Source of the DNA: Nymphaea colorata
Taxonomy: Eukaryota; Streptophyta; Magnoliopsida; Nymphaeales; Nymphaeaceae
Assembly: GCF_008831285.2 (NCBI RefSeq)
Contig: NC_045139.1
Span: forward strand, 9,208,204-9,272,203
Direction of reading: 5' to 3'
Length of the DNA: 64,000 nucleotides
The notes beneath the pieces were generated by a model. The model ran no database searches and was not told the DNA's origin. It saw nothing but the letters and a program-made list of their open reading frames with translations. This document shows positions 31,636 to 44,140 of the stretch, in pieces; within the stretch, counting starts at the first letter, position 1; each line of letters starts with the position of its first letter. The position numbers and the translations under genes were made by a program.

Positions 31636-31868
31636 AACACCATAGTTTAGATGACATTAAAATTGAGTTTTGTTAAAACCTGATCTTAATAAAACCTGGT
31701 TTCCATAAAAAACAGAAAAATGCGCCTTTTCTCGGGTTTTTCAGGTAAGACTTATTTTTGTTTATAAACCCAAGTTTTTTTACTTGCCATTCAAATATCT
31801 AACCAAGTTTATAAGACTGAGTTCTTAACAAGCTTTCACAAAACTAAGATGTCATCCAAACACTCCCC
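31636..31868. mobile_element. Foldback MITE-like element
   Basis: The ends form an imperfect inverted repeat of about 65 bases. The left end reads GTTTAGATGACATTAAAATT and the right end, reverse-complemented, reads GTTTGGATGACATCTTAG; both arms then continue with TTTTG, TTGTTAA and AAACYTGG blocks in the same order. GTGTTTGGATGACA-type ends are common in plant MITEs. No target duplication could be assigned. Confidence 0.6.
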
Positions 31869-32619
31869 CTTAGTTTTTTCTTTTATGGACTTGTACCTTG
31901 AGGAGCACGAGATTAGCTATTCACCAGTTATAAAAGAAGTTCTAAAGCCTTTTCATTTTTTTTCTTCTTCTCAGGACGTCTCTGGTCATAGGTGAAGTAT
32001 GATATGCCTTTCAATAAATATAGTGATCCCACAATTCGTGGTCTCAAGAAAATAACATTCATTGGAATTGAACAACAACACACCTTGTATTCACCATCTG
32101 ACCAATCAACTATGCTGCACCTTCTTTTAAGGACATAATAACTGTGAGATCTAACTCAATGACTTAAAAGATAGCAGCTTCTTGTAATCAGGTGACTCAT
32201 TTATTCTTTTAAAATAAGTTGTGGACATCCATTGATTTCTAAAAATTTAACAAGGGAGACGAGGGTGAGGTTGACTCGGATTAAATGACTTGCTTATTGT
32301 ACACATGCATCAATTTGCTAATTAAATGCTCGATAAGGTTGCTCGCACAGCTGACACCAAAAAAAGTCCAATTTCTTTATCAAGCTGGCTATGAAATTGG
32401 CCACAAACACTAGAATGACCCTACTCCCTTATTAATTGAGTTATCCTCAAGCTTTATCTATCTTGAATCAAGTTATTTAATTAAAAAATAAAGTTGTTTT
32501 TATAGAATTCTTTCCTTCATCTATGTTGGTATGAATGGATGACCATGTTTTCTCCTTCTCTCATGTTAGTGTATAGCATAGCTGGTTAGACCTATGACAT
32601 GTGGATAACCCATCATAGG

Positions 32620-33310
32620 TTTAGTTGTTGTAGGCATTAAACTCTGGTAGTTGGGAGGTAAGAACGGAAGTGAGAACCTACGAGATTTCAGGATGGTTGG
32701 GGTTATGGTTGTGTTGTCCACCTCCTCTTGACTCTATAACGATTCGACCCACTCTTGAACTCGAGCACCTGGCCCGCCCCTTAGTAGCTTTGGTTTCAGC
32801 AAAAAAGAAAACAAAAACTAGTAACTAGGGCAACCAATTATTTTAACAATTTATTTTATAAACTCTTAAAGATTCCTCACAATCTTCAATATGAAACTAA
32901 ACTTTTGGAGTGTTATACTCCACCCCTTTAAGGCATGTGTGTGGGACCCTAAGTATGAGCGTTGAATCGTGCTCTGACACCACTGCAAGGACTCGGCCCA
33001 CTCTGGAGCTTAAGCATCTGGTTTGGCAGCCACCCCCTAGCAATTTCAACATGGGTGGACAACCAACATCTTTAACAACCCATTTTATAAGCTTCTTAAG
33101 ATCCATTACAATCTTCAATACGATACTGAACTTTTAGGGTGTTATAGACTTTACCTTTTCTTGTTCTCTTGCTCTAGTTCAATTCTTGTAGGCATTATGC
33201 TCTAGTCCAAATTGAGAGGTAAGAGCTGAGAGTGAAGACTTACGGGTTTTTAGAATGGTTAAGATTATGGTCGCGCCTCCCATCTTCCACCTTGTCCTCG
33301 AGACATGGTT
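32620..33310 (-). mobile_element. Probable LTR-retrotransposon remnant
   Basis: At 32971-32982 the minus strand reads TGGTGTCAGAGC, one mismatch from the initiator-tRNA-Met primer-binding site (TGGTATCAGAGC) used by many plant LTR elements. Around it two segments are repeated: about 32749-32926 is similar to 32993-33148 (both end in a 'ttaacaa..cattttataa..acaatcttcaat..gtgttata' block), and about 32620-32720 is similar to 33175-33280. No gag or pol coding sequence is visible. This reads as rearranged LTR/leader pieces. Confidence 0.5.
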
Positions 33311-34247
33311 TTGCTTGTGCATCTTGCTGGCCATATTAACATTTTTGACCACCTACAATGTTTGAGACTTCAACTTGCTAATTAATGCATGTTTGATTGC
33401 TCTAATGTAGAGTCTCGCCTTTACCTTTTCACCTCTACCTTTTCTACCAACACCTTCTCGGCTATGCTTAACCTTTTATGTACGCCCTTCTTCTGACTTC
33501 TCTTACCATGCACACCCTCATCTTTCTCCCTTCTCCATTTGTTACAAGGGCCTGACATCGTTAACACGTTGGTAGTGGAGATTTTGGGAGGGTTGAAATA
33601 ATCAGCTCTTAAAAAAAACACAACTACTCGAGTCACTTTTGTATACTATATGGTGCAGGTAGATGTTCACCTTGCACTTTGCATTGCCTGTCTACTACCG
33701 GTTAAATCTCTACTCTCTCTTTAGTTTGTTTTGTTTTATTTTGATGCTTGCTTTTGTACATTGGAAACTTCTGGTCACCCAATTGAATTTTTCACTCTCT
33801 CTCCCTTTATCAAACACTTTGTCACTCTAAAAGAAAGAAAAATCTCAATTGAGCCTCTCTCTCTCTCTCTTCAAGCAGACGGATCACTTGAAGATAGTGG
33901 TCTATCTGACTCGAATTATAGGTGCATAACTATAGTGATCTCGCCACTCCCAATCTTCTATCCCCACGACAACTCCACTAGCACTCCGCATGATAAAAGT
34001 CCAGCCTATGCAACTATTGCTGGAACTTTACGAATTGTCAGGGCTTGGCAAAAGGGAATTTGATGGTCCATTTTCTAACTAGTGTTTGATAGGTAGGGAT
34101 ATTCTTATCCCAATCAGTGAGAACGTCCCCTTTATATGAGCCTGTATCGCATGAAGGTGCAGCATTCAATGAATATATCCTCTGCCAACTTACTATTGAG
34201 AACTACTCCAGTTCAGTGGCTAAGGCAAATCGGCAATTCGATGAATT

Positions 34248-34249
<2 letters not shown>

Positions 34250-34298
<49 letters not shown>
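34250..34298. repeat. (AT)n microsatellite
   Basis: Uninterrupted TA dinucleotides, about 49 bases. Confidence 0.97.
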
Positions 34299-34301
<3 letters not shown>

Positions 34302-34606
34302 AACGTGTAAGCCATGATAGTGCTTTTTGAAAATCGACGTTTCGCTATTATTGTGTATGTAAGAGCACTAAGACGAAGCTAACATGTAAGTCATGGCCGG
34401 TTTGACAGACAATGTTTGACAAACTCAAATGAAAAAGTTATTATGTTCCTTAGATGGAACTTCCTGAATTGGAACAGTTCATACCATTAGATTGCTCTAA
34501 AATGTGGGACATGCACTAAAACAAACAAGAAAAATGATCTTTTCATGCTTAACTATTGCTTAAGATAGAGATTATTACATTTTGGCTATTACTTTTGCAA
34601 ATATCC

Positions 34607-34648
34607 TATCATTACTTGCAAATATCCTATCATTACAAACAACTTGAT
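34607..34648. repeat. Perfect 21-bp tandem repeat
   Basis: The phrase 'acttgcaaatatcctatcat' is followed at once by an identical copy. Non-coding. Confidence 0.8.
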
Positions 34649-34682
34649 CACTTCATACATATTTTAGGTGGAGTGTGTGAAC

Positions 34683-34928
34683 GTTTTTAAAGATCTAGTC
34701 TGCTAGGATTTTTTTCAGGGGCGGACCAAACGGTCTAACGAACTGATACAACTAGACCTAAACTAAACCTGAATCCAAAAAATACATAATACAAATAAAA
34801 ATGGTCCGTTTTTAGAGATCTAACTTGCTAAGATTTTTTTTGAGGGGTGAACTAAATGGTTCAATGAACTGATACAGGTAGAATCAAACTAAACCTGAAT
34901 CCAAAAAATACATGATACAAATAAAAAT
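34683..34928. repeat. 124-bp tandem duplication
   Basis: Adjacent diverged copies at about 34683-34806 and 34807-34928 share 'agatcta', 'gaactgatacа'-type and 'aaactaaacctgaatccaaa' blocks in order. Non-coding. The first copy contains 'caggggcgga', a motif also seen at the termini of the 39.8-kb element. Confidence 0.8.
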
Positions 34929-36442
34929 TTTCAATCTTTTTAATATATATATATTTTTTTTCAATTCACTGGGATGGAGACACAGCCCAGGTGGGCCCTC
35001 CTCTCTTGTGCCCCTAAGCTCTTGTGCCCCTAAGCGTGACTGGCTCCTGTCAGTGGGAAGTACTCTACTTGGAATGACATGGACATGGACACTCACATTT
35101 TTTGACAATAAAAATAAAGCGATTCAGGAGTCGAAGTACGAGCTTTAACCTTATAGCAAGTGGCAGAGTCAATATGTAGGCTGTTGGGGATAGGCCCTTA
35201 AATATTTCTTTATGTTCACTTTAACATCTTCAAATATTTGTTCTTATGTATGTTTGTTTGGTTATGAAAATCCATGAATGAGTGCCTATAAAACAATTTT
35301 TTTTTTGGCTCCACGACTCGAGTTTGGTTGTGATTGATTATTACGAGCCAGGGCTCACCAAATCAGTTAGATTGTTTACTAATTATATGTTCTTTTTTGT
35401 TACCCATTGTTAAACATTGAAGTTTGTTATTTATTGAAGTGCTAAACATCACAAACTTTACTAAATTGTATGTAAATACTCTCATATTACATTTTATTCA
35501 ATTTTAGTTGATGAAAAAAATCAAATATGAAGTCCGGACATGCTTACCTACTTCATTTATTTGTAAAAAAAATGTATTATAAAAATTTGTGACTTAATCC
35601 AGCTAATCTAACTATGGTTTACTTGACTGAGCAAGTATGTCTCACGCTCACTCAGGTAACGCGTCCAAATGAAGCGAAGTCCGGCCAACGAACCCACCGG
35701 ACAAAATCTGAGTGTTCAGGAGCTCCGGCGGACCGGCACAAGGGCTTCTGTCCGTCCGCCAGAATGACAAACAAGAGGACGCATGTTTTCGGTCCTTATT
35801 TCCGTCAATCATTGTAGCAGAAGCGCCTTCTTTTTTTATCTCGTCTTCCAAATGCGTCAAAATTTCAAACGGTTTTGCCCACTCCGTGACGCAACCGAAA
35901 GCGACCAATTCACGTCCTCCGCCACACCTTAAGGGCATTTCCGTCAATTACAAGCCGCTGCGAGACCCTTTTGCTTTCTCACTCGCTTTTCCAATTTGTC
36001 GCCTGTGATAGAGTCACCGCAGTCCACGTCGAGCCATACCAACAGTATCCCAAGAAACTCCCCTTCTTCCCTGGATCTTTTCGCTTCGTGCCACTGCGCC
36101 GTGCCAGACGACCAGGCTCGACTGGACCCCGGCCATGGTCAGCCCCGGCTACCATGGTCCGGACTTGGACCGAACCCATTCGGAGGGGGTTGGTCTCCCA
36201 TGGGGAAGGGCGTTCCCGTAAATGCTGGCGCTGGTTCGTGACACGCTGCCCGAAGAGGAAAAGGAGCGCAGGCGACAGATTCTTAATTGACATGGAGACT
36301 GAGAGGGAACGCGCCACCTTTACTTCTTTCGGGATTTGAAAGTATGTGGTCTACCCTTTTCCTTTTTCCGTTCTGTGTTGACGGGAAGTGAGACTGAGAG
36401 TCGTTGGTCCTCTGCCCTCCTTCCCCTTTTCTTGCTTCCCTT

Positions 36443-36449
36443 TATAAAT
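36443..36449 (+). promoter_or_regulatory. TATA box of the NOI/RIN4-like gene
   Basis: TATAAAT lies 68 bases before the start codon, in a pyrimidine-rich leader. This fits a start of transcription about 30 bases further on. Confidence 0.7.
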
Positions 36450-36510
36450 TCCCTTCCCCCTTCGCCGCCGTCGCCAATCCTTCTTCTTCCCCTTTTCTCT
36501 TTCTTTCGTC

Positions 36511-37374
36511 ATGGAGGTAAGCTGAGAATCCTCTGCCTCTGCTTTCTCTCTCTCTCCTTCTCTCGACTTATGGAGTGTGTGGTGCAGGACTATGGGCGAG
36601 TGCAGTACCAGTTTCCGGCGTTCGGGAATTGGGACCTGAGCGATGACATGCCCATCACGCAATACTTCGAGTCGGCGCGTCAGGCCGGGCTCCACCACCC
36701 CCGCGGCAAGTTCCACCCGGACGACTGTCTCTGGGAGTTCGACCGCCACGCCCCTCTCCCTCCTCCGCCTCCTCTCGCCGTCTACCGCATCAAGGTACCG
36801 CTTTTTTCCCGGCCAACCATCGTCTTCTTCTTTCTTCCCTTCGGGTTGCTTCTCTGTAATTACGATTCGAACACGAGACGTCCTGACCTCAGTCCGTGAA
36901 TTGTTTCGTTTGAAGCAAAAGCGAGATGGTCTCCTGGTTCAGGTCATCTCAGTCCATCCCTTCAGACCACCGAAAAGTCCTTTCGGAACCGGTGGTTGGA
37001 AGGGTCAGTGCTGTAATTGTTGTGCTCCGTGAGGGCCAAACGGGACAATTGTGCCGCGCTTCTTAGCCCGAGTCGCTTCGTGGCGAACCGTGGTGTTTCG
37101 GGCTTCTGAGATGAGCGATTTTCTCTTTTAAAGTAAAGCGTTTGTTGTTCTACTTTTGTCATTCGACTCGGGTTGGCAGGGACACGGAACGGTGAGACGG
37201 TTCCAGAACGGGAAGGAGACCAAGAAGCCCGGGCGGGTTTGGGATGAAGCGCAGGCGCCACGCAGCCCATCGCCGCCGGCACCGGCGCCGCCGAAGCGAG
37301 CTCCGAAGGCCGTCGACGAGGATCTCTACAAGATACCCCCGGAGTTGCTGCGGAAAACTCGACGAGTACGTATC

Positions 37375-37405
<31 letters not shown>

Positions 37406-37582
37406 TGAAAGATACCATCATGGTACTCATGCATACCGTCATGGTCATTATGCATGTTACGTCCTCATTAGTTATTCCTTCCTTTGTCTCTCTCTAATGA
37501 TCGTGAACTTGGTTTCATGTTGCAGCGGAAGTTTCTCAACTTCTTCTCGAGGATGTTCCGGCGCCGGCGTGTCTGCTACTGA
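36511..37582 (+). CDS. NOI-domain / RIN4-family protein
   Basis: Four exons, 36511-36516 (only Met-Glu), 36588-36794, 37180-37365 and 37526-37582, join to 456 nt, 151 residues. The NOI domain is at the N-terminus (about residues 9-37), starting FPAFGNWD and running to YFESARQAG. In RIN4-family proteins the motif VPxFGxW is the site cut by the bacterial protease AvrRpt2; here the first residue is Phe rather than Val/Leu. The middle is Pro-rich (PLPPPPPL; PSPPAPAPP), then comes the conserved VDEDLYKIPPELL block. The C-terminus is strongly basic (RRRKFLNFFSRMFRRRR) and ends Val-Cys-Tyr, which suggests membrane attachment through charge and possibly S-acylation of Cys150. Family members are plasma-membrane regulators of basal immunity; the role of this short member is inferred only. 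The two-codon first exon is supported by ATGGAG|gtaagc after a good TATA and leader. Confidence 0.9.
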
Positions 37583-39813
37583 ATGGCACAAGTCTCAGCA
37601 TGCGGGTTGTCTTGTAGGTTTCAGTAGACGGCCTCCGGCCTCTCCTTTGTGCGCGTGGTGTTCTTTTATACATTTTCTTTGGTGTGGTTGAAAAATTTGG
37701 GTTTAATTTGTTCTTTTTCCTCTTTTTAGTACGTTGTGGTGATGATGATGATAGGAGAGTCGATTGGTAGGGGAGCCGAACTGCCATCTACCCAATCTAT
37801 TTTATGTTATATATGAAAACATGCTCTTGTCATGGAGAAGGGAGATAAAGTCTGTAAATATTCGTCGAAAAGAAGGATCACGAGTTCACGACTCTCTCTT
37901 TTCCTCTCTCTGTGTTTTATATATTTAATGTTCTCTTAGTACCACTTTTCAATGCTTTTGCCTTCTGAGGAATGAGATAACAAAGTCTGTGGTCGTTTTC
38001 GAAGAGAAAGTGAAAGGATACGAATGCCTGTTAAAGGGGAGAAAGCGTGAAACTTTCATTGGCTTTTGAGAGAAGAAAAGAGAAGGGGAGAGAGGGAAAA
38101 CGCCGAGGTCCTCCACTGCACGTGATATGGACAAACCATAATAGCTCACCTTCAGCAAAGAGAATGTTTTCCATTAAAATCTGCAGAGTGAGATTCACCG
38201 AAAAGGAGCTTCTTCTGTTCTTTTGCCCTTTAGCGCAGGGGTGGCTAAGTGGGACCTATATGGATCTAGCAATTAGATCCGACGCTCGATTATGTGGGTC
38301 TTTATCAAAATTCGTTTGTCCATTCCTTCGCTTCCCGCTTCCGCGAATAGGGAATCGCTTTTAGTATCTGAGCTGGGACTGGTGGGCCGTGCACGGTATT
38401 TTCATGGCGTGACATGAGTGATGGCATTGTATGGTTTGTCATGCATCCTGAATGAGTGGCTTAATGAATCCATAACTGGGATCCAGATCCATCGCTGTTA
38501 TCCTGGTTCTTATTGCTTTGGCGGAAATGAAAAAAAAAAATGTGCACATAAATTTTAGATATTCTATATAAATTTATATAACATTTTGGATTGAAAAAAT
38601 ATGTTTTGGTTCAAGGTTCTTGTTAATATTGAAAACTATAATTCGGCTTGTTCATGAAAGTTTTTTCTTTGGCTACGCTCTTCCATCTATTAGAGGAATA
38701 AATACTGTTAAAAAATGAAAGTATTGATTCATAGCTTCCTCATAAATGAGCTGCTACAACATTTTTAATGGTTACAATCATCAATATCCCATCGATATTC
38801 CAAAATTTGTAGCCTTCTAACGGTCGCCTACTTTACAATGAAGATCCATCTGAGAATTTATTTTGTGGAATAATTTTGTTGCCAAAGTAGTTTCGTTTTC
38901 TTTTTCTAATTACTCTCTGAAAAAGGAGGACGTATTCAAGCAGCCCTTAAGTTTGCTGCGAGAATTTTGTGAGAGTGGATCGAGCCCTTTCTTTGTTGAA
39001 GAAACCAACTATCTCTTGGTTGCCTGAAAGAAGTCCATTTCTTCTTAAGCAAATATTAATCGTTTTCAATCTTCATAGAACCGATCCTAACTTGGGATTT
39101 GCTTTAAGATTAGAATTAATCTCTTTTGGACTCACTATGCATTCTGCTTTGATACCATGGCCAAAGATAAGAATAAGCAAACAAGAACTAATCTCTCAAA
39201 AAAAAAAATGTTAGGAGACCGAGAAATTGGTAGATATCATACCATTTGGGTAAGAGACAAAAGCCAGACTCATTAGAAACAATTATTAAAGTATTCTTTT
39301 GTGACCTAAAGAGTGGTTTGATGAGGAACATGTATTGAGTTAATTTTAAATTGAAGAACTTTTTTCTAATAATAAAAAGTGAACGGCTCTTAAAAGTTAA
39401 GAGCATCAAAATTGTGATCGTACAAAAATTCAAAATTTTCACAAAAATAACTTGAAATAGAAAATGATTTATATTAAATTAGTGTTTATGAACATAATAA
39501 GATGCTCACATTTTGTTTAGGATAATTTTTAATACAAATTTAGGTGGTCTGGTTTTTCTTTGTTACATGGTATTTACCAATTAATGCCCACCCCCACCCC
39601 AAAGCCTTTGAAAGTTTCAAGAATCTTTCAACTTTTTTCCCTATAGAAACTACACGACACTCTTAGAAGTAAGACATAAACCCTAACTCTACATTGGTGG
39701 CTATGGTTACTTAGGTCCGCAAGTGACCCGACCTCAGATGCGATCTTGCCGTGCCAGTCCGCATCTGTGACTGGCTCTTGAAACAAAAGCGACAAAAAAG
39801 CAGTGAGGGGCTG
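37583..39813. other. NOI-gene 3' flank and intergenic DNA
   Basis: 3' UTR sequence follows the TGA at 37580-37582. Further on, the region is AT-rich with no supported gene. A few short open frames on both strands show no recognisable domain. Confidence 0.6.
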
Positions 39814-40008
39814 CAGGGGCGGAGTCACGGTAATGCTTGCATGAGTCCTAGCCCCACCTCAATTTTTCTTTTAAAAATTTACACGTAAATTTTAAAAAAT
39901 TTCACTTGATTCTGTATAAAAATTTTGAAAAATGATATTTAGGCCCTAATCAAAATTTTGAAACTTTAATTCAGCCCTCTTCATAAAAAGTTTCTGGCTC
40001 CACCCCTG
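39814..40008. mobile_element. MITE-like element with CAGGGG termini, 195 bp
   Basis: The left end CAGGGGCGGAGTCA and the reverse complement of the right end, CAGGGGTGGAGCCA, form 14-base inverted repeats with two mismatches. The interior is AT-rich and non-coding. The CAGGG start suggests a hAT-type non-autonomous element. The flanks show no clean 8-bp duplication, so the insertion is old or the borders are slightly off. Confidence 0.65.
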
Positions 40009-43000
40009 ATGGGCCACAAAGTGGCACGTGCGCTTGTAAGGGTTTTTTACAAGAGTTTGCTTGCATAGGGATGACTCAATCCTCAAAGTATGTCAAGCAG
40101 GGCTCGAACCAAGGTGAAGCCTAGGTCAGGTATGAGCCCAAAGACTTTGAAGTGCTTCGACACATGATCAATTCATCTATTGTACTTGGGTTTTGTTCAT
40201 CTACATATGCAGTGAATGGAAATTAGGGCGACAAATTTTTCGTGGTTTACTTTTTTGTTAGGATTCTCTTCTCCTAGCTATCCTTAATTAACTCAGCTAG
40301 AATCAAAAGTAGAAGCCATGGAAAACAGAAATGGAATTCAGATTGTGACAAGGAGTTTCATTTGCTTAGCTGGGGCGGGAATCAAACATAAGTCTTCTAA
40401 GAGATAGAGATATAAGCCTTCTAAGAGTTGGGGAATCAGATATATGTTTTCAAGAGTATAAATAATGGAGGTGCAGCTTCCTGACATTCATTTGGCAAAC
40501 AGAACAATATATGTAAATTAGTGGATGAAAGATTGATGCAGATTCATGAATTACTTTAAAAAGTGTTTTATAATTCTAACTCAATTTTTGAGACGGATTC
40601 ATGTAACAATTACAAACTGTTCGCCTCTCATCATCTGCTTGATCCTTGCTTCATTGATATTGGCTAATTCAACCCTGTGTTTTATTCTTTTCTTCCAAAT
40701 CACTCTTATAAGGTTTGCCAACAAACCCTTTTTGTTCAATAAAAGGACAGGGTAAATGTGAAAAAGGAAAAGGAAAAAAGAAACAATCGATTATTATAGT
40801 ATGACAGTTAAATCTTTGTTAAATGGCACAAACCCATTTCGGAAGGCTGCAAATACACATTACTAGGGTAAAGCTACTAATTAGCACAGTGAAAATTAAT
40901 CCGCCGGGATTTCAAAACCCTGGATCTGTTGTCCCAGTACCGTTGCATCCACCCCCTCCCTATGGATGAAATGTCTCAAATTCTTTGCTTCTTTGACGTA
41001 GATAGATTGACAGCCATGGATTAGAAATGTTTACTGTTTGTCTAGATAGTGAATCTCTCAGTGCGGATCTGAGATCAGCCAAAGCTATCCAACATGGCCT
41101 AAAATGTCTCAATTGCTTAGTCAAGTGTGAATTTGAGAGACCCAAAAAATAAAGTCTTTCTTCTCAAACCACATAGACAAGTAATTATGATACTTCTGTC
41201 TGCCTGTGCGTGCACGTAAAGTGTGCATGTCCTTGCCCAACTATTTTGAAATACCATACAGAATCATGGTACGCATTATTCTTGGGGCATGCTTGAATGA
41301 GTGGTATTAAAATACTCGAAATTAAAATGCCGCACATTTAGTACCATATAGTTGTCCGGTGAAACAAAAGTTCTAAGTTCCACCTACCAACCATATCTTA
41401 TGCATAATGACCTAAAACTTTCCTTCGACGTCTCTTTTTCTCAAAAGTTCTACATGTTCAGGTGAAACTCTCATGCTGAAACAAAAGTATCAGGACTGAG
41501 CCAAAACACTTGGGATTAATGTCTATGTTTGTTATGTCATGGAAATTTTCCCGATTTTTGACTCCTAGTTCTACTATTATAGTGGAATATCGTACATTTA
41601 AATGCGACATTAAATGTTGCGGGCCGACTATGTCTGACCCATCCAAGCCAATAGTATGGGATGCTGCTTGGCCAGCTTGGGCATGGGTTAAGGTTAATTT
41701 TCTTGATGGGCACATATGCTGCATTCATGATAGCAGAGGGTGAACAAATGAAAGCTCGTTGTCTAGAAAGTCGATGGTCGGTCACCTTACTTAAAGACAT
41801 ATAGTTGACATCTGGTTTCAGCTGGAGACTTCATCCAAAGGAAAGTTTTCCCCCATACAGATTTTGTATAGAGGTAGATAGGTACTTAGAGAACTGGCAG
41901 AGTTTTGACAGAGTTTAATGACCACGGCTTGCCGATGACCTACTGCGAGATAATAGTGGGTGATGGTATGCCGAGTGCCTAGCACTACTCATATGGTCCA
42001 TGGTTTCAAAAGATTGATGATGCTTCTTCTACATTAAGATTGAGCAAAGGTTGGCCAAAGGTTTGTCGAAACCCTTGGCACCGTACGTGCCAAATAAGGC
42101 TTGAAAAAGCCTGCCCGTGACATTAAGAGTGCACGCGAAAATGAATTTGTTTAAGTTGAGGTTCACAGGAAGGTTAAGAGCATTAATGAAAATGGATTTC
42201 TTCAGTTTCGGGTTTTGAAATTCCTTGTCTTGGATGTGCTTCAGATCTGATTTTTCAAGTTTTAGCTGATTTGGATTGGATCTGTTTGCACGATCACATC
42301 GTTAAAAGTGTGCTGTAGGCTGATTGTCGGCACCTCAAACGAATAAACTTGTAATTAAGTTTCAACACTAAATTGATTGTTCTAGTTTCCTGTTGGAGGA
42401 ATTCCAAAAACCCCTACCATTTCCTTTTTATATAGTTTCTTCTTTTTGCTTTCATTTTCTAATCATATATATTTTCTATGAAATAAAAGTGACGATTCAC
42501 TTATAGATCGGCAGTGTCCTATACACTGCTGCAGTTAGAAGTTTCAAACTAATATTTCTCGGATTCCGCACATTCATATTCCTGTGAGATTAGGGAGATG
42601 CTTACTAGTTAGATCATACCAGGAAGCAGTCATATCTGAAGTTTAAGGCCAACAACCCATTGCCTGATTGAAAGCTTTTGTAGAAATACGTCTTGGAAGA
42701 TGTAGTAGGGTTGTTTTGTCTCTTGTTATTATTGTCCTTCTTTTCCTATTAGCCTTGATTCTTCTTCTTGTTGTTATTGTTGACATTGCACTATTATTAT
42801 TTGGTTGCTGTCAAGAAAAGGACTCACTTATCTACCCTTTATAGTTCTTCTTGAACTCCCCTTTTGTTAAAATTCATTCTTTGATTCCATCTTCTTGCGA
42901 GTTGTGTCGAGAAATGAGAAGCCAATCTCTCCCTTTTTTTCCCTTCTTCACCGGGGCGTAGGGTTGTGTTGGCACATGATGTTGACACTAGTGGCAGAGA

Positions 43001-44140
43001 CATGAAAATTGGCTAGAGGGATACTCGTTGAAAGATACTCATATTTGGTGGAGCACTTATTTATATTTAAGGATAAATGTTTAAAGATACCCATTTAAAA
43101 ATAAAGAAATATTAAGAGGCTAGTGTGGGCAAGTGCCCACATCAGTCACCATGTGGCTCCACCACTTGACACTGATGAGAATCAAGCGGAGGACTGTACT
43201 TCTACTAGTCAACAGTCCGAGCAGCTAAGCCAAACCTCTTGGGCAATCTTATTGCAGGTTGAGCGCCATCCATAGGTGAAATGTTTGGTTAAATTCATCG
43301 GACACTTGATCATCAATCTGGATTAAAACTGAACCGAGCTGCAGCTGACTTGGGCTCGTGGCTAGAACTTTAAGAAGCGAGTTTGTGCCCATTAGGTGGT
43401 CCGATCCTTGGAAGGTTCGTGTCACTAAACAAGAAAAGTGAATTTACTAACATACTCTTATATAGTTGCATAGAATTGAACGCTTTCACATTAATGAATA
43501 AATCATATCTATCCGCGCTTTAAAATCATTTTATCGTTTGTTCTGTTTTTTCTTGAGGGGATGTTCAACGATAGAGTACCAAGATGTCAGTAAAATCAGC
43601 ATATTATCAACTTAGGAATTTATCATATTTCAAGATGTTTCACGTACATGAGGACGAGAGAATAAAAATGGACAAGAAAATAATTCATCCCTCCAAGATT
43701 CCAAGGCGACCATGAAACGATTCCAGTCACTGTCTCATTCTTATGGCTGTAATGAAATTAAAACGATCCAAATCTGGCTCTCGCTGTATGAAGCTGACCA
43801 GAATCCGATCCACTGGATCGAATTCAGCACCGGTAAAACGTACCGTCTTGAATGCACGTCAATAATAAAGTTAATGATTTAAATTTCGATGGGTGGAACA
43901 ATGAATAATTGAAAACTATGTTACTTAAAAACATTATTTTTTTCTCATATTCAAATATTTAAAATTGTTTGTAATTGTTTAAAAAGGCTTAAAAAGCCAA
44001 AAGTTCATTTCCTAGTGGTGCCTACGAATCATTCGTAATACTTATATAAGATGAAAAGAAAATGAACGCGTTGAAAAAGAGGCAATGGTTGCATCCGGTT
44101 CAGGTCCATATTTGGATCCAGATATAGTGGGATGAACCTC
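40009..44140. other. Intergenic DNA, no gene recognised
   Basis: AT-rich, with only short open frames and no domain I recognise. A small inverted repeat TTGGCAC/GTGCCAA with a 5-base centre lies near 42079. Nothing else supportable. Confidence 0.5.

Larger units (their letters stand above)
31870..36440. other. Gene-poor intergenic region upstream of the NOI gene
   Basis: Apart from the repeats listed separately (32.6-33.3, 34.25, 34.61 and 34.68-34.93 kb), no gene is supported. From about 35640 the sequence becomes GC-richer and leads into the NOI-gene promoter. Open frames there lie on both strands and look like a base-composition effect. Confidence 0.6.

Noticed and set aside
35614-36339. 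Several overlapping open frames on both strands before the NOI gene
   Set aside because: They overlap on opposite strands, show no known motifs and lie in the GC-rich promoter region; none joins to the NOI exons.
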